Assembly (NCBI GenBank): GCA_963717445.1
Contig: OY970334.1
Location: forward strand, 3,658,001-3,722,000
Direction of reading: 5' to 3'
Length of the DNA: 64,000 nt
Source: JAGVPT01 sp963717445
GTDB taxonomy: Bacteria; Bacteroidota; Ignavibacteria; UBA10030; UBA8401
Shown here: positions 24,301 through 39,300 of the stretch, in pieces
Layout of the letters: every line of letters begins with the position of its first letter
Position numbering within the stretch: position 1 is the first letter of the stretch
Notes under the pieces: model-generated
What the model saw: the letters and a program-made list of their open reading frames with translations, nothing else
Databases searched by the model: none
Told to the model about the DNA's origin: nothing
Program-made: the position numbers and the translations under genes

Positions 24301-27300
24301 TGAGTTCATTTTTCTCTTGATCCCACTCGAATATTGTAGTGCCAATCAAAATGCTTACCCTTATGACTACCTAAATATACATATTTTTATATGGTAAATC
24401 AACCATATTCATTCTGCCGCCTAACGGACCGGGGCTAAGCTGCGGCAACGAAGTGCCGCAGCGACGGAATCCAGTCCGCGCGTGGTAAGTCATGTCCAAT
24501 AGTAGCTGGTTGTTTCGCGCGTGTTAAATCATCGACGGCTGGTTCCGTCAGCCTGAGCGACTGGTTAGGCGGCAATGCGTATATTTTGATAAAGATGCCC
24601 TTTCGTACTGACTCTATTATATTGGAAACAATCTCCAAGAATGCAATACCAAGATTTTGGTATTTGATAAAGTGAGCGTATTGAGTGAGTGTGTTGTCTG
24701 AAAGGGGAGTCGTTTGTAGAAAAGAAAATGAATGCTTGTAGACTCATTCTTTTTCCCCCTCTTTTTCCTCTTTAAACTTTGTTTTGCCGCCTAACGGACT
24801 GGAGCTAAGCTGCGGCAACGAAGTGCCGCAGCGACGGAATCCAGTCCGCGCGAGCTAAGTCCTGTCCGATAGTAGCTGGTGGTTGCGCGCGTGCAAAATC
24901 ATCGACGGCTGGTTCCGTCAGCTTGAGCGACTGGTTAGGGCGCATGATCTCGTGTTTGAATCACGCGGATCACTTGTGTGCCGGCATGTCGCTCATGTGG
25001 AAGAGCCCCCACCCATGGCCGTCCGGGTCGACAAAACTGTGCGAATACATGAAGCCTAAATCCTCCGGCTTGTCGTAGGTCGAGCCGCCCGCGGCGAGAG
25101 CTTTGGCGACAAGACCATCTACCTCATCACGACTCTCACAACTGAGGTTGAGCAAGACTTCGACAGCCTTGCTCGTATCGCAGATAGCCTTGGGCGTAAA
25201 GTTGCGAAACTTAGTGTACGTAAGCAACATGACAAAAATCGTGTCGCTTACAACGATGCACGCGCCAGTGTCATCGGTGAACTGTGGGCTGTGTGAAAAA
25301 CCGAGTGCCTTGAAGAAGGCAATTGACTTCGGGAGGTCGGCGACCGGGAGATTGATGAATACTTGTTTGCTCATGGTTCTGTCCTATATGTGTGGATGGC
25401 TGTGTTGATATCCGCTGCGGCCTAACGGACCGGAGCTAAGCTGCGGCAACGAAGTGCCGCAGCGACGGAATCCAGTCCGCGCGAGACGGGTTATGTCCGA
25501 TAGTAGCTGGTTGTTGCGCGCGTGCAAAATCGTCAACGTCCGGTTCTGTCAGCTTGAGCGACTGGTTAGCCCGCAGCAGCACTTTTTTTCGAAATTGCGA
25601 ACTCCTCGTTAACCTTTTCTGCCAATAAAATCTTAAGCATGGATTGATAGGGAACATCCTTCTTATTTGCTAAGACTTTTATCCCTTCTACCAACGATTC
25701 CGGCAATCGTATAGAGATGGTACGAGTGCTCGGCTTCAAATTGGGGAAAACCGTCAACTGCAATTTCTTAGGATCGAAGTAATCCAGTGGGCTATGTTTG
25801 GCCCAAAATTTTCTCTCCTCATCTTCCGACTTAAATTTTGGAAGTTTCTTCATGATACATCTTCCTTTCCTTTTTGTTCATATCTCTGGCTGAAATTACT
25901 CTGATCTTCTTCTGCCTGAAAGTAAAAACGATTGTGAGTAGTCGATTTGCCTGACTACGCCCAAATGCGAAAAAACGTTCCTCACGTTGCGAATGCTTTA
26001 TGTCCGGAAATAAGTACAGAGGGAAATTTAGAAACACTTCTTCACATTCCCACCACTCTACGTTATGTGATTTTTTACTTTTCTCCTCGTTCCCCTTATC
26101 CCAAACAAACTCGATAATTTCTGGTAGTATTTGCATCGTTTTCCTATTTGTATATGGGAAACATATACATTTTCCAATTTAAACGCAAGGCTTTTTCTGC
26201 GGGCTAATGGACCGGAGCTAAGCTGCGGCGACGAAGTGCCGCAGCGACGGTAGCCAGTCCGCGCGTGGCATGTCCTGTCCGATAGTAGCTGGTTGTTTCG
26301 CGCGTGTTAAATCATCGACGGCTGGTTCCGTCAGCTTGAGCGACTGGTTAGGCTGCGCCAAGAGAATTGTTACTCGTAGTGTGTCCACATTCGGATAACC
26401 TTCACGACTTTAATATCGTTAAAGATTTCGTAGACTAATCGGTGTTGAATATTGATTCGGCGAGAATAGGCTCCCTCTAAATCGCCAACAAGTTTTTCGT
26501 AGGGTGGTGGGGTTTGGTAAGGATTCTCTTGAAGGATTTTTAACAAAGCCTCAGCTTTTGATTTTAACCCCGCCGACTTCAATTTCTTCGAATCTTTCTG
26601 AGCTTGTTTGGTATAGACGATTTTCCACGTTACCACGGAAGCTCCGTGGCGCATTTGTCAACGGGAGTCTTTAGCCCTCTTCGGATAGACTCACGCATAT
26701 TAGGAATAGATAGTAAATAGAGAGTTTCCTGAATAGCCCGCCAGTCATCCTCGGAAACAAGAACACCATGTGATTTTTTACTCGTGATGTGAATTGGCTC
26801 GTGAGAAGCCGCAGCGTCATCAAGTATTTTGGTGAAGTTTGACTTCACTTTTTCTGCTGCTACAGTCCGCATTAAAGTTCTCCTTTTTCTTTAAAAATAC
26901 GGAATCTAAAACGGAGTAGCAAATTGCGCAGCCTAACGAACCGGAGTTAAGCTGCGGCGGCGAACAGCCGCCGCAAAGTAGTTCGTTGCGCGGACGTTCC
27001 AGTTAGATGCTCCAAAGTCCGTCCAACAACGCGCGGCGAAATCGTCGACGGCTATTTCCGTCAGCTTGAGCGACTGGTTAGGGTGCAACATAGGGTTTGT
27101 TAAGTTCCCCGGTACAGTACGGATCAAAGATTTTTTAAAAACTCTTCCGGTTCTATCTTTGCTAATTTGAGGATGCCGTGGAGGGTGCCGATTTTTAATT
27201 CTTTATGTAGTGGGACTACACAACCGATATTTCCCGTCAAAGTTGATTTCTTAAGGATTACATGGCTACCTCGCTGACGACCTGTATAAACCCAAGCCGT

Positions 27301-30300
27301 TCGAGTGCTTTGATGGCATCCTTGCCCGATACCTTCCTTAGTTCAGGCATTGACTGCAACCTCGAAGATGGTTAAATAGGGTTTTTCGGCTTTCTGAAGA
27401 GGAAACTCTTCGAGGTACAATTCCGTGGCCTCCTTCAAATTGGCCAAAGCCTCCTCCATCGTGTAACCTTGGCTGACTGTCCCTAATTCTGGACAGTCGG
27501 CAACGTACATATCCTCATCGCGATGAAGAACTGCAGTGAATGTCTTTAAAGTCATAGCGTCTCCTTTTTTCTAATATAGCAAATTTTCGGAATAGGTAGC
27601 ACAATTTCAGTAAAGGCGAAAAATGTTGCACCCTAACGGACCGGAGCTAAGCTGCGGCAACGAAGTGCCGCAGCGACGGAATCCAGTCCGCGCGAGACGA
27701 GTCTTGTCCGATTGTAGCTGGTTGTTTCGCGCGTGCAAAATCGTCGACGGCTGGTTCCGTCAGCTTGAGCGACTGGTTAGGCCGTGCAACATTACCGCAA
27801 TAATCGTTCTTGAAGTATTGTTTGTACATCTCGTCTCCCGTCTAAGATGCAATGGACGTAAACTGAAGTTGACTCGAGGGAATAAATGATTCTATAGGGT
27901 TTGTAATGTAGTTCGCGGAATTCGGTTACCCCAATTTCAAAAAGCTCCGGTGGAATATTGCCGCGTAATGGTAATGTCTTGAGCTTGTAACAGGCTTGTT
28001 TTAGTGAAGCATAAAGTTTATCCGCACGTTCGAGTGAATCATTTAAAGCTACGTAAGTATATATATCAAAAAGATCGCTTTCTGCGTCAATATCGACAAT
28101 AACGTCATATTCTTTCATTTTTGAATGCTCTGATTCGTTTTTCCAAGCTCGTGAAAGTGTCTTCCAGCGATTTTACCTTTCCGCGTTTGATGTTTTGCTT
28201 GCTACGGGTCAAAATTTTAAGTAATGCCAAGGTTTCCTGCATACGCTCGTAAGACCGTATATCTTGAACGACAACCTTCGCCTCGCCATTATGAGTAACA
28301 ATCAGAGTTTGCCGAGTAGTTGTAATATCCCGGATCAATTCTGAGGCGTGGGCTTTCAGGTAACTGATTGGTTTAACAGCTGTGCTTAGTTTCATAATTT
28401 GCCTCCTTTTTGCTGACCGCAATATAGTCTTTATTTCAGTCATGCACAACTGTTGTGTAAAGCGATGTTGCACGGCCTAACGGACCGGAGCTAAGCTGCG
28501 GCAACGAAGTGCCGCAGCGACGGAATCAAGTCCGCGCGAGGCAAGTCCAGTCCAATAGTAGCTGGTTGTTTCGCGCGTGTTAAATCACCAACGGCTGGTT
28601 CCGTCAGCTTGAGCGACTGGTTAGGCCGCCACGCCTTCTCTTTAGTTGGGTATTAAATCACAGTAACAAAATCGGTTTTCTCGCAAAACGATCTCGCCCA
28701 CGGTGTAAGAGACCCTCTCTTTGAAAATTGGTCCATCGTACACAAAAGAATGAAATTCACCGTTCTCGCCGCACGCATCAACATTTGAGGGCAATTCAGA
28801 TAAGAACTGCTCGTCAATTACCCTGTCGGCAAATTGTCTGCCAAGCGCATTTGTGTCAACGCAAGTGGTAATCGCTTTGAAACCCAAAGCTGAAAGAGAA
28901 CGAGACAGCTCTTGGGTGTTTCTTTTCCAGATAGGAAATATTGCGCGCAGATTCAGTGCTGCGAGTTTGTCCTCTCGATACTTCCTTAAGTCTTCCAGAA
29001 AAATGTCTCCAAACACAACCGAAGTAATTCCGGCATCCTTGTATTTTGTAAGAACTCGTCTCATGTTCGATTCATATTCTTCATTAGATGCATTCTTTGA
29101 AATGAACACTTTTTCAAGTGGAAAGCCTAATGAAGTAACTTGTTGCTCGAGCAGAATTCGCCGAACACCGTGCATGCTGATTCTGTCGTAGTCCTCGGTC
29201 ACAGTGGTCAGCAAGGCAGCTATTTGATAGTTTTGATCTTTGAGGATTTCATACAGAGCCATGGCACTATCTTTTCCTCCACTCCACGAAACGATTACAC
29301 TTTCCATAGTTGTGAACCCTCGCTTATTAAAGTAGTTTGTGACTTTTGTGAAAAAGCCGATAGACTGTTTGGCGGCCTAACGAACGGAGCTAAGCTGCGG
29401 CAACGAAGTGCCGCAGCGACGGAATCCAGTCCGCGCGTGGCAAGTCACGTCCGATTGTAGCTGGTTGTTTCGCGCGTGCAAAATCGTCGACGGCTGGTTC
29501 CGTCAGCTTGAGCGACTGGTTAGGCGGGCAAAAAAGAAAGGAAAACTATTGAAGGGCCTGGATGATTTCTTTGTTTCCCCGCAACATTTTGTTCACTACA
29601 GTTTGAGTATCTATTTTCTTCTGCTTAGCAACTTTCTGCACAAAGTCGGCGATATCCTTATCAAGGTATATGGGAAGATTCAAACGAACACCCTCACGAT
29701 AGAATTTGCCACTTACCCCGTTTGAAAAATCATATTCCTTCTTCATTCTTCACCTTTGATTGTATTGTTTTTCTTCCCGTTTTGTTGCTCGCCGAGCTGA
29801 AATTATCCTTATCGTTGACGTCTCTTGGTCTATTTCTCGAAAGGTATGGATGACGACAATTGTGACATCATTTCGATCTTTTCCGATCGTGATCCATCGG
29901 TCTTCTTGGGAACTGTGTGTATCATCAAATATTGACAGCATGAATGGATCAATGAAAACCTCTGAAGCTCATTCAAAGGTGACTTTATGTTTTTGGAGAT
30001 TTGTCTTTGCTTTGGTTGGATCCCATTCAAAATTGAATTGCACTACTTAGTCCTTTAGCATTTACTTGAAGATCACAAATTTCTTGATCAAATGCCAGAG
30101 TTTGCCCGCCTAACGGACCGGAGCTAAGCTGCGGCAACGTGCAGCCAAATCAATCGTAGAATATAGCGCGGCCGACATTGCCATTTCCTAAAAAAAAATG
30201 CGCGCGGCCAAATTGTCGACGGCTGGTTCCGTCAGCTTGAGCGACTGGTTAGCTGGCAAGGCATTAATCGCATGAACTGAAATCATAGAACTTGCCATTG

Positions 30301-33300
30301 TGGTATACGTATGTATCACACTGATTGCCAATGATCGTTGCGATGGTAATACAATCGACATCAAAAGTAACACTTGGCTGATCCTTTACGATTTTGTAGG
30401 TAAGCGCAGGGTCTAAATCACCAAAAACTGCGACGTATGTATTCTTCGACTGAATTGATAGATAATAATAATCGATCCAAAATTTAGAAATGTTGTACGA
30501 TCGAAGAATAAATGCGTTGTATTTGTCACCATCCGAGACAATCGCAACGTAGTGCTCGGTCAGAGTCGACTTATTACCGGTCACAACAACGAAAACATAA
30601 TCAGGTTTCTTATCTTTATTCAAATCACATTTAAAGAATGAGTCATATTTTGGATTTAACGAATCCTCAGAAAGCTTAGCGATTCTCCAATCACGAAGCT
30701 TTTCATTTAATGACGTCGTCACTGCTGGCGGTAAAACCAATGAAACAGGATATGTTAGAGTGTCATGTTTTACGACAGGTAAATTCTTAATTTTTGCTTT
30801 TTTCTCAGGCAGATTCTGCAATGCGAAGCCATCCGGACTAGTATCTTCAATTTTGAACTTTATTGGTACGGTCGCAATCACGTCAATTCCTTGGCCATCT
30901 TTTATGGCTGGTTTGAATATCCAATGGAGACATGATTCAAGCGCAGCTCTATTGAGTATTTTATTTGCGCTCCAGGTTATTTTGCATTGTCTTACCGTAC
31001 CCTGCGCCGTAACCCAGCAACTCACGTAGACTATGCCCTCAATTTTTTGATTGTAAGCTGCAGGTGGGTAAAGGGGATTAAAGCATTTTAAGGTTTCTGG
31101 TTTTACATCTACTGGTGTGTAGGGAGACGGAGGGACGCCCGGCGGATTGTCCTTATAATATGCTAAATCATCAGTCAGAACAATCTCCCGCGTTTGTCCA
31201 AGTGTAACGCTTTGCGAAAGAACCAGAAGCAAGATAAAAGTTAGTGCGCAGAAGGTTTTTAGAATTAATTGAGTCATGGTAGATGTTTTTTCTTGCCAGC
31301 TAATGAACCGGAGCTAAGCTGACGGCGGCGAACTGGTTGATTAACGTAGACTGCACGCGCGAGGGATGCCGCTTTTTCCTAATTGTCCCACAACGCGCGG
31401 CCAAATCGTCGACGGCTGGTTCCGTCAGCTTGACCGTCTGGTTAGGCGGTGACGGTTAGATTTCGATTCCAGCATTTAATGTTAAAACTCTGTTCTTGAT
31501 GTCAGGTGAATTCGAATATGAGTATAAAACTCTCATCCCAATATCATATCGAATATCGACCATAATCGTTGTTGTCGGCAAATTAATATTAATCCCTGCA
31601 CCGAAAATAATTCCAAAATCAGTGGAGTTAACATTTTGTAGATCCTCTTCGTTTGACGACGCTCCGATTAAGCCTTTACTACTAAGTTTGAATGCAACTT
31701 CAGGTCCGGCAAATATATTAGGCCTGACGATCATAAGTGAAGAAGTATTTAACTTTAGGAGAACTGGAATCTCTAAATATGAAATCTTTGCTGTCACAGT
31801 TCCAGAACCAGTTGAGATGGGCCCTATTTCGTCCGCTACTGGGTAATCCACTTTATATCCCTTCACGGTGTAAAGCAATTCAGGCTGTAGAGCAAGCAAA
31901 CCAGCAACGCTGAATGTTGCAAACATTCCAGCATTGAAAGAGGTGATCGATTGGCTACTTACATTTGCACCGCCAATGGTGGCAATATTGAGCCCAGCTT
32001 TCACACCGGTATTTATCGATTGGCTATAACCGTTTGTTGCGATAAATACAACAATTGTGCATGTAAGCAAGAGATTCCTTTTCATTTTGAAGATCCTTTT
32101 GCGAAGGTGACAGAAGAATAAATCAGAAGAATCAATTGTGTTTTACATACTTTAAGTTTGGATTCATTATTTACACCACCTAACGGACCGGAGCTAAGCT
32201 GCGGCAACGAAGTGCCGCAGCGACGGAATCCAGTCCGCGCGAGACGAGTCATGTCCGATAGTAGCTGGTTGTTTCGCGCGTGTTAAATCATCGACGGCTG
32301 GTTCCGTCAGCTTGAGCGACTGGTTAGCTGGCAAGGCCCCCTTTAGTGTGAGGCGAATTGGGCAGGTTCCATCCAAGCTGGTTTTAAACCCCCATACAAA
32401 ACGTCTGGATCGATATCTGCCCCATTTTCCCATGCGATCGTTTTCATTCGTTGATCAACATGTATAGAGCGAAAAAGTTTTGGATCATTCTTAATTGGGT
32501 CAAAAACTGGGCCGTGCAAATACGGTTCCAAATCTATTTCCTTTTTGGTTCCATCCGTAAACTCGATTTGAACGCGATAGCCAACTGTTGGATTGACAGA
32601 GCGAACTCTTACGAAATTGTTCATAGTGTTTTTCTCCAAATTAGACTAGAGGTTCAATTTCTTTGAGTGGAACACCTTCTTTTGCACGTTCCCAATTCTC
32701 CAATAATTCATTTCGATGAAGTGATGCCCATTCAACCACAAGTGCCCGAGCGCGATTGGGTAACTCTCCCGAATAAACCTCTAAAGTGTCCATTTGGAAA
32801 AGTGCTTCGCGCTCCGCATATTCAGCATGGAAGTGTGGCGGTGCATGATCATTATAGTAAATATATATAATGATACCGAAGAACTCACTAATACTTGGCA
32901 CGTAGGCTACCTTCTTGTTAAGTGAAAGGTACTAATCTTCGTGAAAACTTGCCACCTAACGGACCGGAGCTAAGCTGCGGCGACGTGCAGCTAAATCATT
33001 GGTAGAATATACGCGCGGCAAGCACACCCCTTTCCCTGAAAAATTTTTTGCGCGTGGCGAAAAGCTGACGGCTGGTTCCGTCAGCTTGAGCGACTGGTTA
33101 GGGGGGCGTCTCGACTTTGAAACGAAACGAGGTGGTGCTTTGATAACTTTTGTTTCTTTTGCGCCTCTGCAATAATTGCTTTAATATCGAAATTCAATTT
33201 TGCAGCTTGCGTTTCTCGAATTTGTCGTACTTCGTCGACTATGTGATCTGTATTCATAGTGATCCTCCCATTAATTCTTCTGGTGTACAAATGATCGGGA

Positions 33301-36300
33301 AGGAAAATCCTTCCTTAATACAGATATTTTTGACCGCGTTAAAAATTGTTGCATTGGCTATATGTGCACAATTCCAAGTCATTAAATAATCCATTCCGTG
33401 AACCGATGCAATCGCTATATGCGCGGCATCTGTTGCTGCCTTCTTGGGAATGATGTTATTTGACAGCAATGCTTCCGCTAAACGGAGGACGTCATCGTTA
33501 ACTTCAAGTTGTGGAAAGATCTCAATTGCATTGAGCCTCTTTTGTGATTCCGTTTTATCTCCACCGGAAGCCTCATCAATTATGAACTGAGAAATGAAAA
33601 TTTCAAAATGTTCTCGTCGAGTATCCCACCAAGCCCTTGTCGTTTGCTGATGCCCCGCAACTATTAAATCTCGACTTGGCGGTGAAACAAGGTAACTCGG
33701 AATGGTGGTTTCAATGTATAGTTTTGGTTTCATTTAGAACAAGATAACCGCTTTCTAGGACTCTTTCAATAGTAGTATAAAACAGGATAGCCCGCCTAAC
33801 GAACCGGAGCTAAGCTGCGGCAACGAAGTGCCGCAGCGACGGAATCCAGTCCGCGCGAGACGAGTCATGTCCGATTGTAGCTGGTTGTTTCGCGCGTGTT
33901 AAATCATCGACGGCTGGTTCCGTCAGCTTGAGCGACTGGTTAGGCCGCAGCACCTTGTGAATGTTTCAAATTAGACCTGACTCTTGATTTGATCTTTCTT
34001 CATGTCTCGTTCCGCTGATGCTTGGGCTATTAATTGTTTTGCTAATGACAAACCTTTCGCAATCTCATTGAGGTCGGTTGCTTTTCCGTTAATTGAAGGT
34101 GGCTGATATTCAATGGAACCGGTTGCAGAAAAATCATCTTCAGAAACCAAAATTCCATAAACTCGTCCGATTTGTGGTTCGATGATATTGTCCAATGGAT
34201 TATCAAGCCTTTCTTTGACATCAATTCTAAGTACCTTCATTGGGTCTTGGTTGGGGAGTATCTCAACAAAACCTATGACAATAATTTCCCGTTGATCAAA
34301 CGCATTAATCAAAGAATAGAGTTTGCTTGACGTACCGAAACCTGTCGTATGAAACCAAGCCTTTCGGAAGTCTTCGTATGTTTTCCCATCTTTCAATCTT
34401 CTTGTAATAATTGAGATTACTTTCATCGATATTCTTCTTTCTTGTTCTGCAACCTACGGGATTTTTAGATGAGTTGCGTAGACAGAAAATGTGCTGCGGC
34501 CTAACGGACCGGAGCTAAGCTGCGGCAACGAAGTGCCGCAGCGACGGAATCCACTCCGTGCGTGGCAAGCTACGTCCTATAGTAGCTGTTCGTTTCGCGC
34601 GCGCAAAATCGTCGACGGCTGGTTCCGTCAGCTTGAGCGACCGGTTAGGCGGTTGCGCCTGTGAATAATTTTGAGTAAAATGAACCATGCCTGAAATAAG
34701 CCGGTTTCTTGGAATCGTTGTTGCAATCTTTTACCGAGATCACGGACCAGCTCATTTTCATGCAATTTATGGCGATTATCACGTCACCGTGACTATTGAA
34801 ACCGGTGTTGTTTCTGGAGATTTTCCAAAGCGAGCACTTTCGCATGTACTTGAATGGCTTGATCTCCATAGAACCGAATTACTTGAAGATTGGGAACTCG
34901 CTAAACAACGGCAACCATTAAAAAAAGTTTCTCCTCTTGAGTAAAATATGATCGCACAAGTTACGGATGCTAAATATATTGAAAAGTACACTATTTGGAT
35001 CAAATTCCATGATGGTTCCGAAGGTAAAGTTGACCTTAAAGATGAACTTTGGGGACCTGTGTTTGAACCGCTGAAAGACATCGATCACTTCCGCAAATTT
35101 TCAGTCCATCCTGATTTACACACCATTACATGGGAGAATGGTGCAGATTTCTCGCCTGAGTTTCTTCACAGTATTCTTCGCGCAACCGCCTAACGGACCG
35201 GAACTAAGCTGCGGCAACGAAGTGCCGCAGCGACGGAATCGAGTCCGCGCGAGCTAAGTCCCGTCCGATTGTAGCTGGTTGTTTCGCGCGTGCGAAATCG
35301 TCGACGGCCGTTTCCGTCAGCTTGAGCGACTGGTTAGAACGCGCGCAATTGTTATACTTGATTTTATCATAATTTTGTATTAATTTGTACTATATAATCG
35401 GAGGAGAAAAAAATGCCTATTATTAAATCTATATCAAGCATGCGCAATCGTACTCGTGAAATCTCCACTCTTGCCCGTGAAAAGGATGAGCCGATCTATC
35501 TAACCAAGAACGGCGAAGGTGACTTGGTCGTGATGACAATTGATCATTACGAGAGGCTGAAAGCTCAAGCGGAACTCTTTGAGAAATTAGGAGTTGCTCA
35601 GGCTCAAGCAGCTGCTGGAAAGAAGGGAATAACACATTCTCAGATGATTGCAAAACTTCGACGTCGCGCTCATGCCTAATCAGTATGTTATCCGTTACCT
35701 TCCGATTGCTCAAGACGACCTCATAAGTATTTACGATTGGATAGCGAAAGATAGCCCTGCACGTGCGTCATCATTCGTTGAAAAAGTCGATAAGCGAATA
35801 GGAGCTCTTGCTCAATCCCCATATCTTGGAAGAATTCCTCGCCATCCGCGCCTTCAGGAATATGGATACCGAACGTTGATTCTTGACTCTTACCTTGTTT
35901 TTTACAAAATCCGCAATCAACTAATTGAAATCCATCGAGTTGTGCACGCCTCTCGGAACCTCGACCACGTTATTTAATACTTGTCTGAAACGAAATTTAG
36001 TTCGCGCGTTCTAACGGATCGGAGCTAAGCTGCGACAACGAAGTGCCGCAGCGACGGAATTCGGTCCGCGCGAGCCAAGTCCTGTCAGATTGTAATTGGC
36101 TGTTTCGCGCGAGCAAAATCATCGACGGCTGGTTCCGTCAGCTTGAGCGACTGGTTAAAACGCACACATATGTTCTTTGTTTAAAGTATACCGTTTTTTT
36201 TATGCAATAAATCAGTTGTTGTATCGTCTGTTTACTTGTACCGTTCGCAATAACAATTTCTTTTAGGAGAGTCTAATATGCTAAATGAAAATGACCTTCA

Positions 36301-39300
36301 AAACCAAGAATTAGCCCAAAAAGGGTTTGCCGAACATTATGAAGAAGGTGGAAGCGCACCGTGGGATATTGGTAGTCCGAAACCACCTTTTGTTGAAATA
36401 GCTGATCAAGTTATTGAACCAATACTTGATGCAGGATGTGGAACTGGGGACAATTCGATATTCTTTGGTTCCAAAGGACTTAAAGTTGTGGGTATTGATT
36501 TTGTGGAAAAAGCAATCATAAAAGCAAAAAACAAAATCAAAGGACGCAATTTGCCAATAGAATTCTTAGTTAAGGATGCCGTAGAGCTTAAAGATTGGAA
36601 TATGAGATTCAATACTGTCATCGATAGCGGCCTTCTTCATGCAATTTGGAATAAGGAAAAGTATATAGAAGGTCTTAATCATATTGTTAATTCAGGAGGC
36701 CGTATATATGTGTTTTACTTTAGAGAAGATCCATCATGGCCTCACGGGATATCGGATAACGAACTTAAACGATTATTTTCTGAAAGTTTGGAAATCGAGT
36801 CAATTAAGTTTTTTGAAACTGATGAAAAAGAACTCGGAGAATATAAAATGAATTTCGCCATCATCCGAAAAAAATAATATTCTTTGATTAGTTGTGGCCG
36901 GCATTTCGCCTAGCTGTTTGAAAAACGAATCAAGCATTTTATGCGTTCTAACGGACCGGAGCTAAGCTGCGGCGACGTGCAACGTCGCCGCGGCAGTCAT
37001 TCCGCGCGTGGTATGTTCCGTCAGATTGTAACTCCTATTTCCGCGCGTGCAAAATCGTCGACGGCTGGTTCCGTCAGCTTGAGCGACTGGTTAGCCCGCC
37101 TTCTGCTTATTTACTGCAAGAACCTTTTTCAATCTTTTTTCGATTTCATGAAATGTTTTTGGAACTACCCAACAATCTTTGATTATTCCATTTGAATCAA
37201 TAATGTATGCAGTTGGGAATGCAATTGTTTGGAATGGTTTTGACAATCGTTGCTCCTCTAGATATGCAATGATGCCAGAATAGTTATGATCGTTATAATG
37301 TCTCTTGAGGAAATCTTTAGCGGCAAAAAACAAATAAATAACTTCTACACCTTGTCCTGCATATAAATCTTCAATTCTGCTCAGCTCAGGCGCTTGCATT
37401 TTGCAACCGGAGCAGTTTGTAGTAGCAAGTTGAATGATTAATACTTTTCCCTTGTATTGATCGAAATTAGCTGAATTTGAAGTATCTTTGACAGGGCGAA
37501 AGCTAATATTTTGAACTTTAGTCCCAAGAAATTTTTCCATTTCCTTTTCAAGTCCATTAATGCCCTTACTTTGAATAAGTTTGAATGCCCAATCTTGCGA
37601 CAACCAGTCTTGTGAAAGGGTGATGTTGGCAAACAATAATATCAAAATAGAAGGCAACAATATTTTGATTCGCACTCTGTTTTCTTCCTTTCTAGAAGGC
37701 AGGCTAACGGACCGGAGCTAAGCTGCAGCAACGAAGTGCCGCAGCGACGGAATCCAGTCCGCGCGTGGCAAGTCCTATCCGATTGTAGCTGGCTGTTGCG
37801 CGCGCAAAATCGTCGATGGCTGGTTCCGTCAGCTTGAGCGACTGGTTAGGCGGGCAAAAGCAATTAAGAAATGATTACTTAGAGGTTTCGATGAACTCTT
37901 CTTCAGTTATACCCGCCTTTGAAATTAAACTGCGAAGCGTTCCTCGAGCTACTTGTGGATGGTTAGGAATTGATAACGTTGCAATGTGTCCCTCTTTCGT
38001 CATAATGATATGGCTCCCTTTTTGACGAGCAACTTGCCAACCAAACCTTTCGAAGGTTTTGACAACCTCGCGTGGTCGGAGAAGGGGAATAGGAGGCATT
38101 ACACCATGACCTCAACTTGTTTCGTTGTAACAGTGAGAGGCATGCCTTTTTCGGCGCGTACTTCGAGAGTTTCCCTAATTGCATCCTCAATATTGCGCTG
38201 AGCTTCCTCTTCGGTTTTGCCCTGACTTACGCAGCCAGGAATCGAAGGACATTCTGCGATAAACATGCCATCTTCGTCGCGCGTTATGGTTACTGTAAAT
38301 TTCATAGCTTTATTCCTCCTATGCTATAAATATCCGAGAAGCGAGGGACAAAAGCAACTGGTGGAGTTAAGGGAACTTTTGCCCGCCTAACGAACCGGAG
38401 CTAAGCTGCGGCAACGTGCAGCCAGTTTCCTGTAGACTATACGCGCGGCAGACATCGCCTTACCCTAAAAATTTTTTCAGCGCGCGGCCAAATCGTCGAC
38501 AGCTGGTTCCGTCAGCTTGAGCGACTGGTTAGCCGCACAGGGTGTTGCTTTATCATATAAATGCTATTATATTGATAGAAAAAAAGGAGCCAGATAATGC
38601 CAACAATTAGACCTATTTCTGACTTGAGAAACAAATCGAACGAAATTTCGAATTTCGTTCACAGTTCTAGTGAACCTATATTCATCACCAAAAATGGCGA
38701 AGGTGATATGGTTGTTATGTCGATTGCTCATTATAGTCAATTGCAGAAAAAGCTTGAACTCTACTCTAAGCTTGCGGTAGCTGAATCTCAACGAGTTGCC
38801 GGAGATAAAGGCCGCCCACTTGATAAGATTATGAAAGACATTAGAAAGCAAATTCGTGCCAAAGCCTAAATATCGTGTTCGTCTCTTAACTGCTGCCGAG
38901 CAAGATTTCAAAGAGATTGTCGATTACATTTTAGCAGACAACGTTACTGCCGTACTTTCTATTGCAGATAAAATAGAAACCAATTTACACTACCTCGAAA
39001 ACAATCCGCAACTGGGTCGCATTCCTAATGATGATGAACTGCTTCGATTAGGCTATCGGTATTTAATTGTTCTAGATTACTTGATATTCTATAAAATCGA
39101 AGGTACCACAATCTTTGTATACCGAATTCTTCACGGTGCCCGTAATTACAAATCATTGCTTTGACAATGCCGCTTCTGTGCGCCTAACGGACCGGAGCTA
39201 AGCTGCGGCAACGAAGTGCCGCAGCGATGGAATCCAGTCCGCGCGAGGTATGTCCAGTCCGATTGTAGCTGTTAGTTTCGCGCGTGTTAAATCATCGACG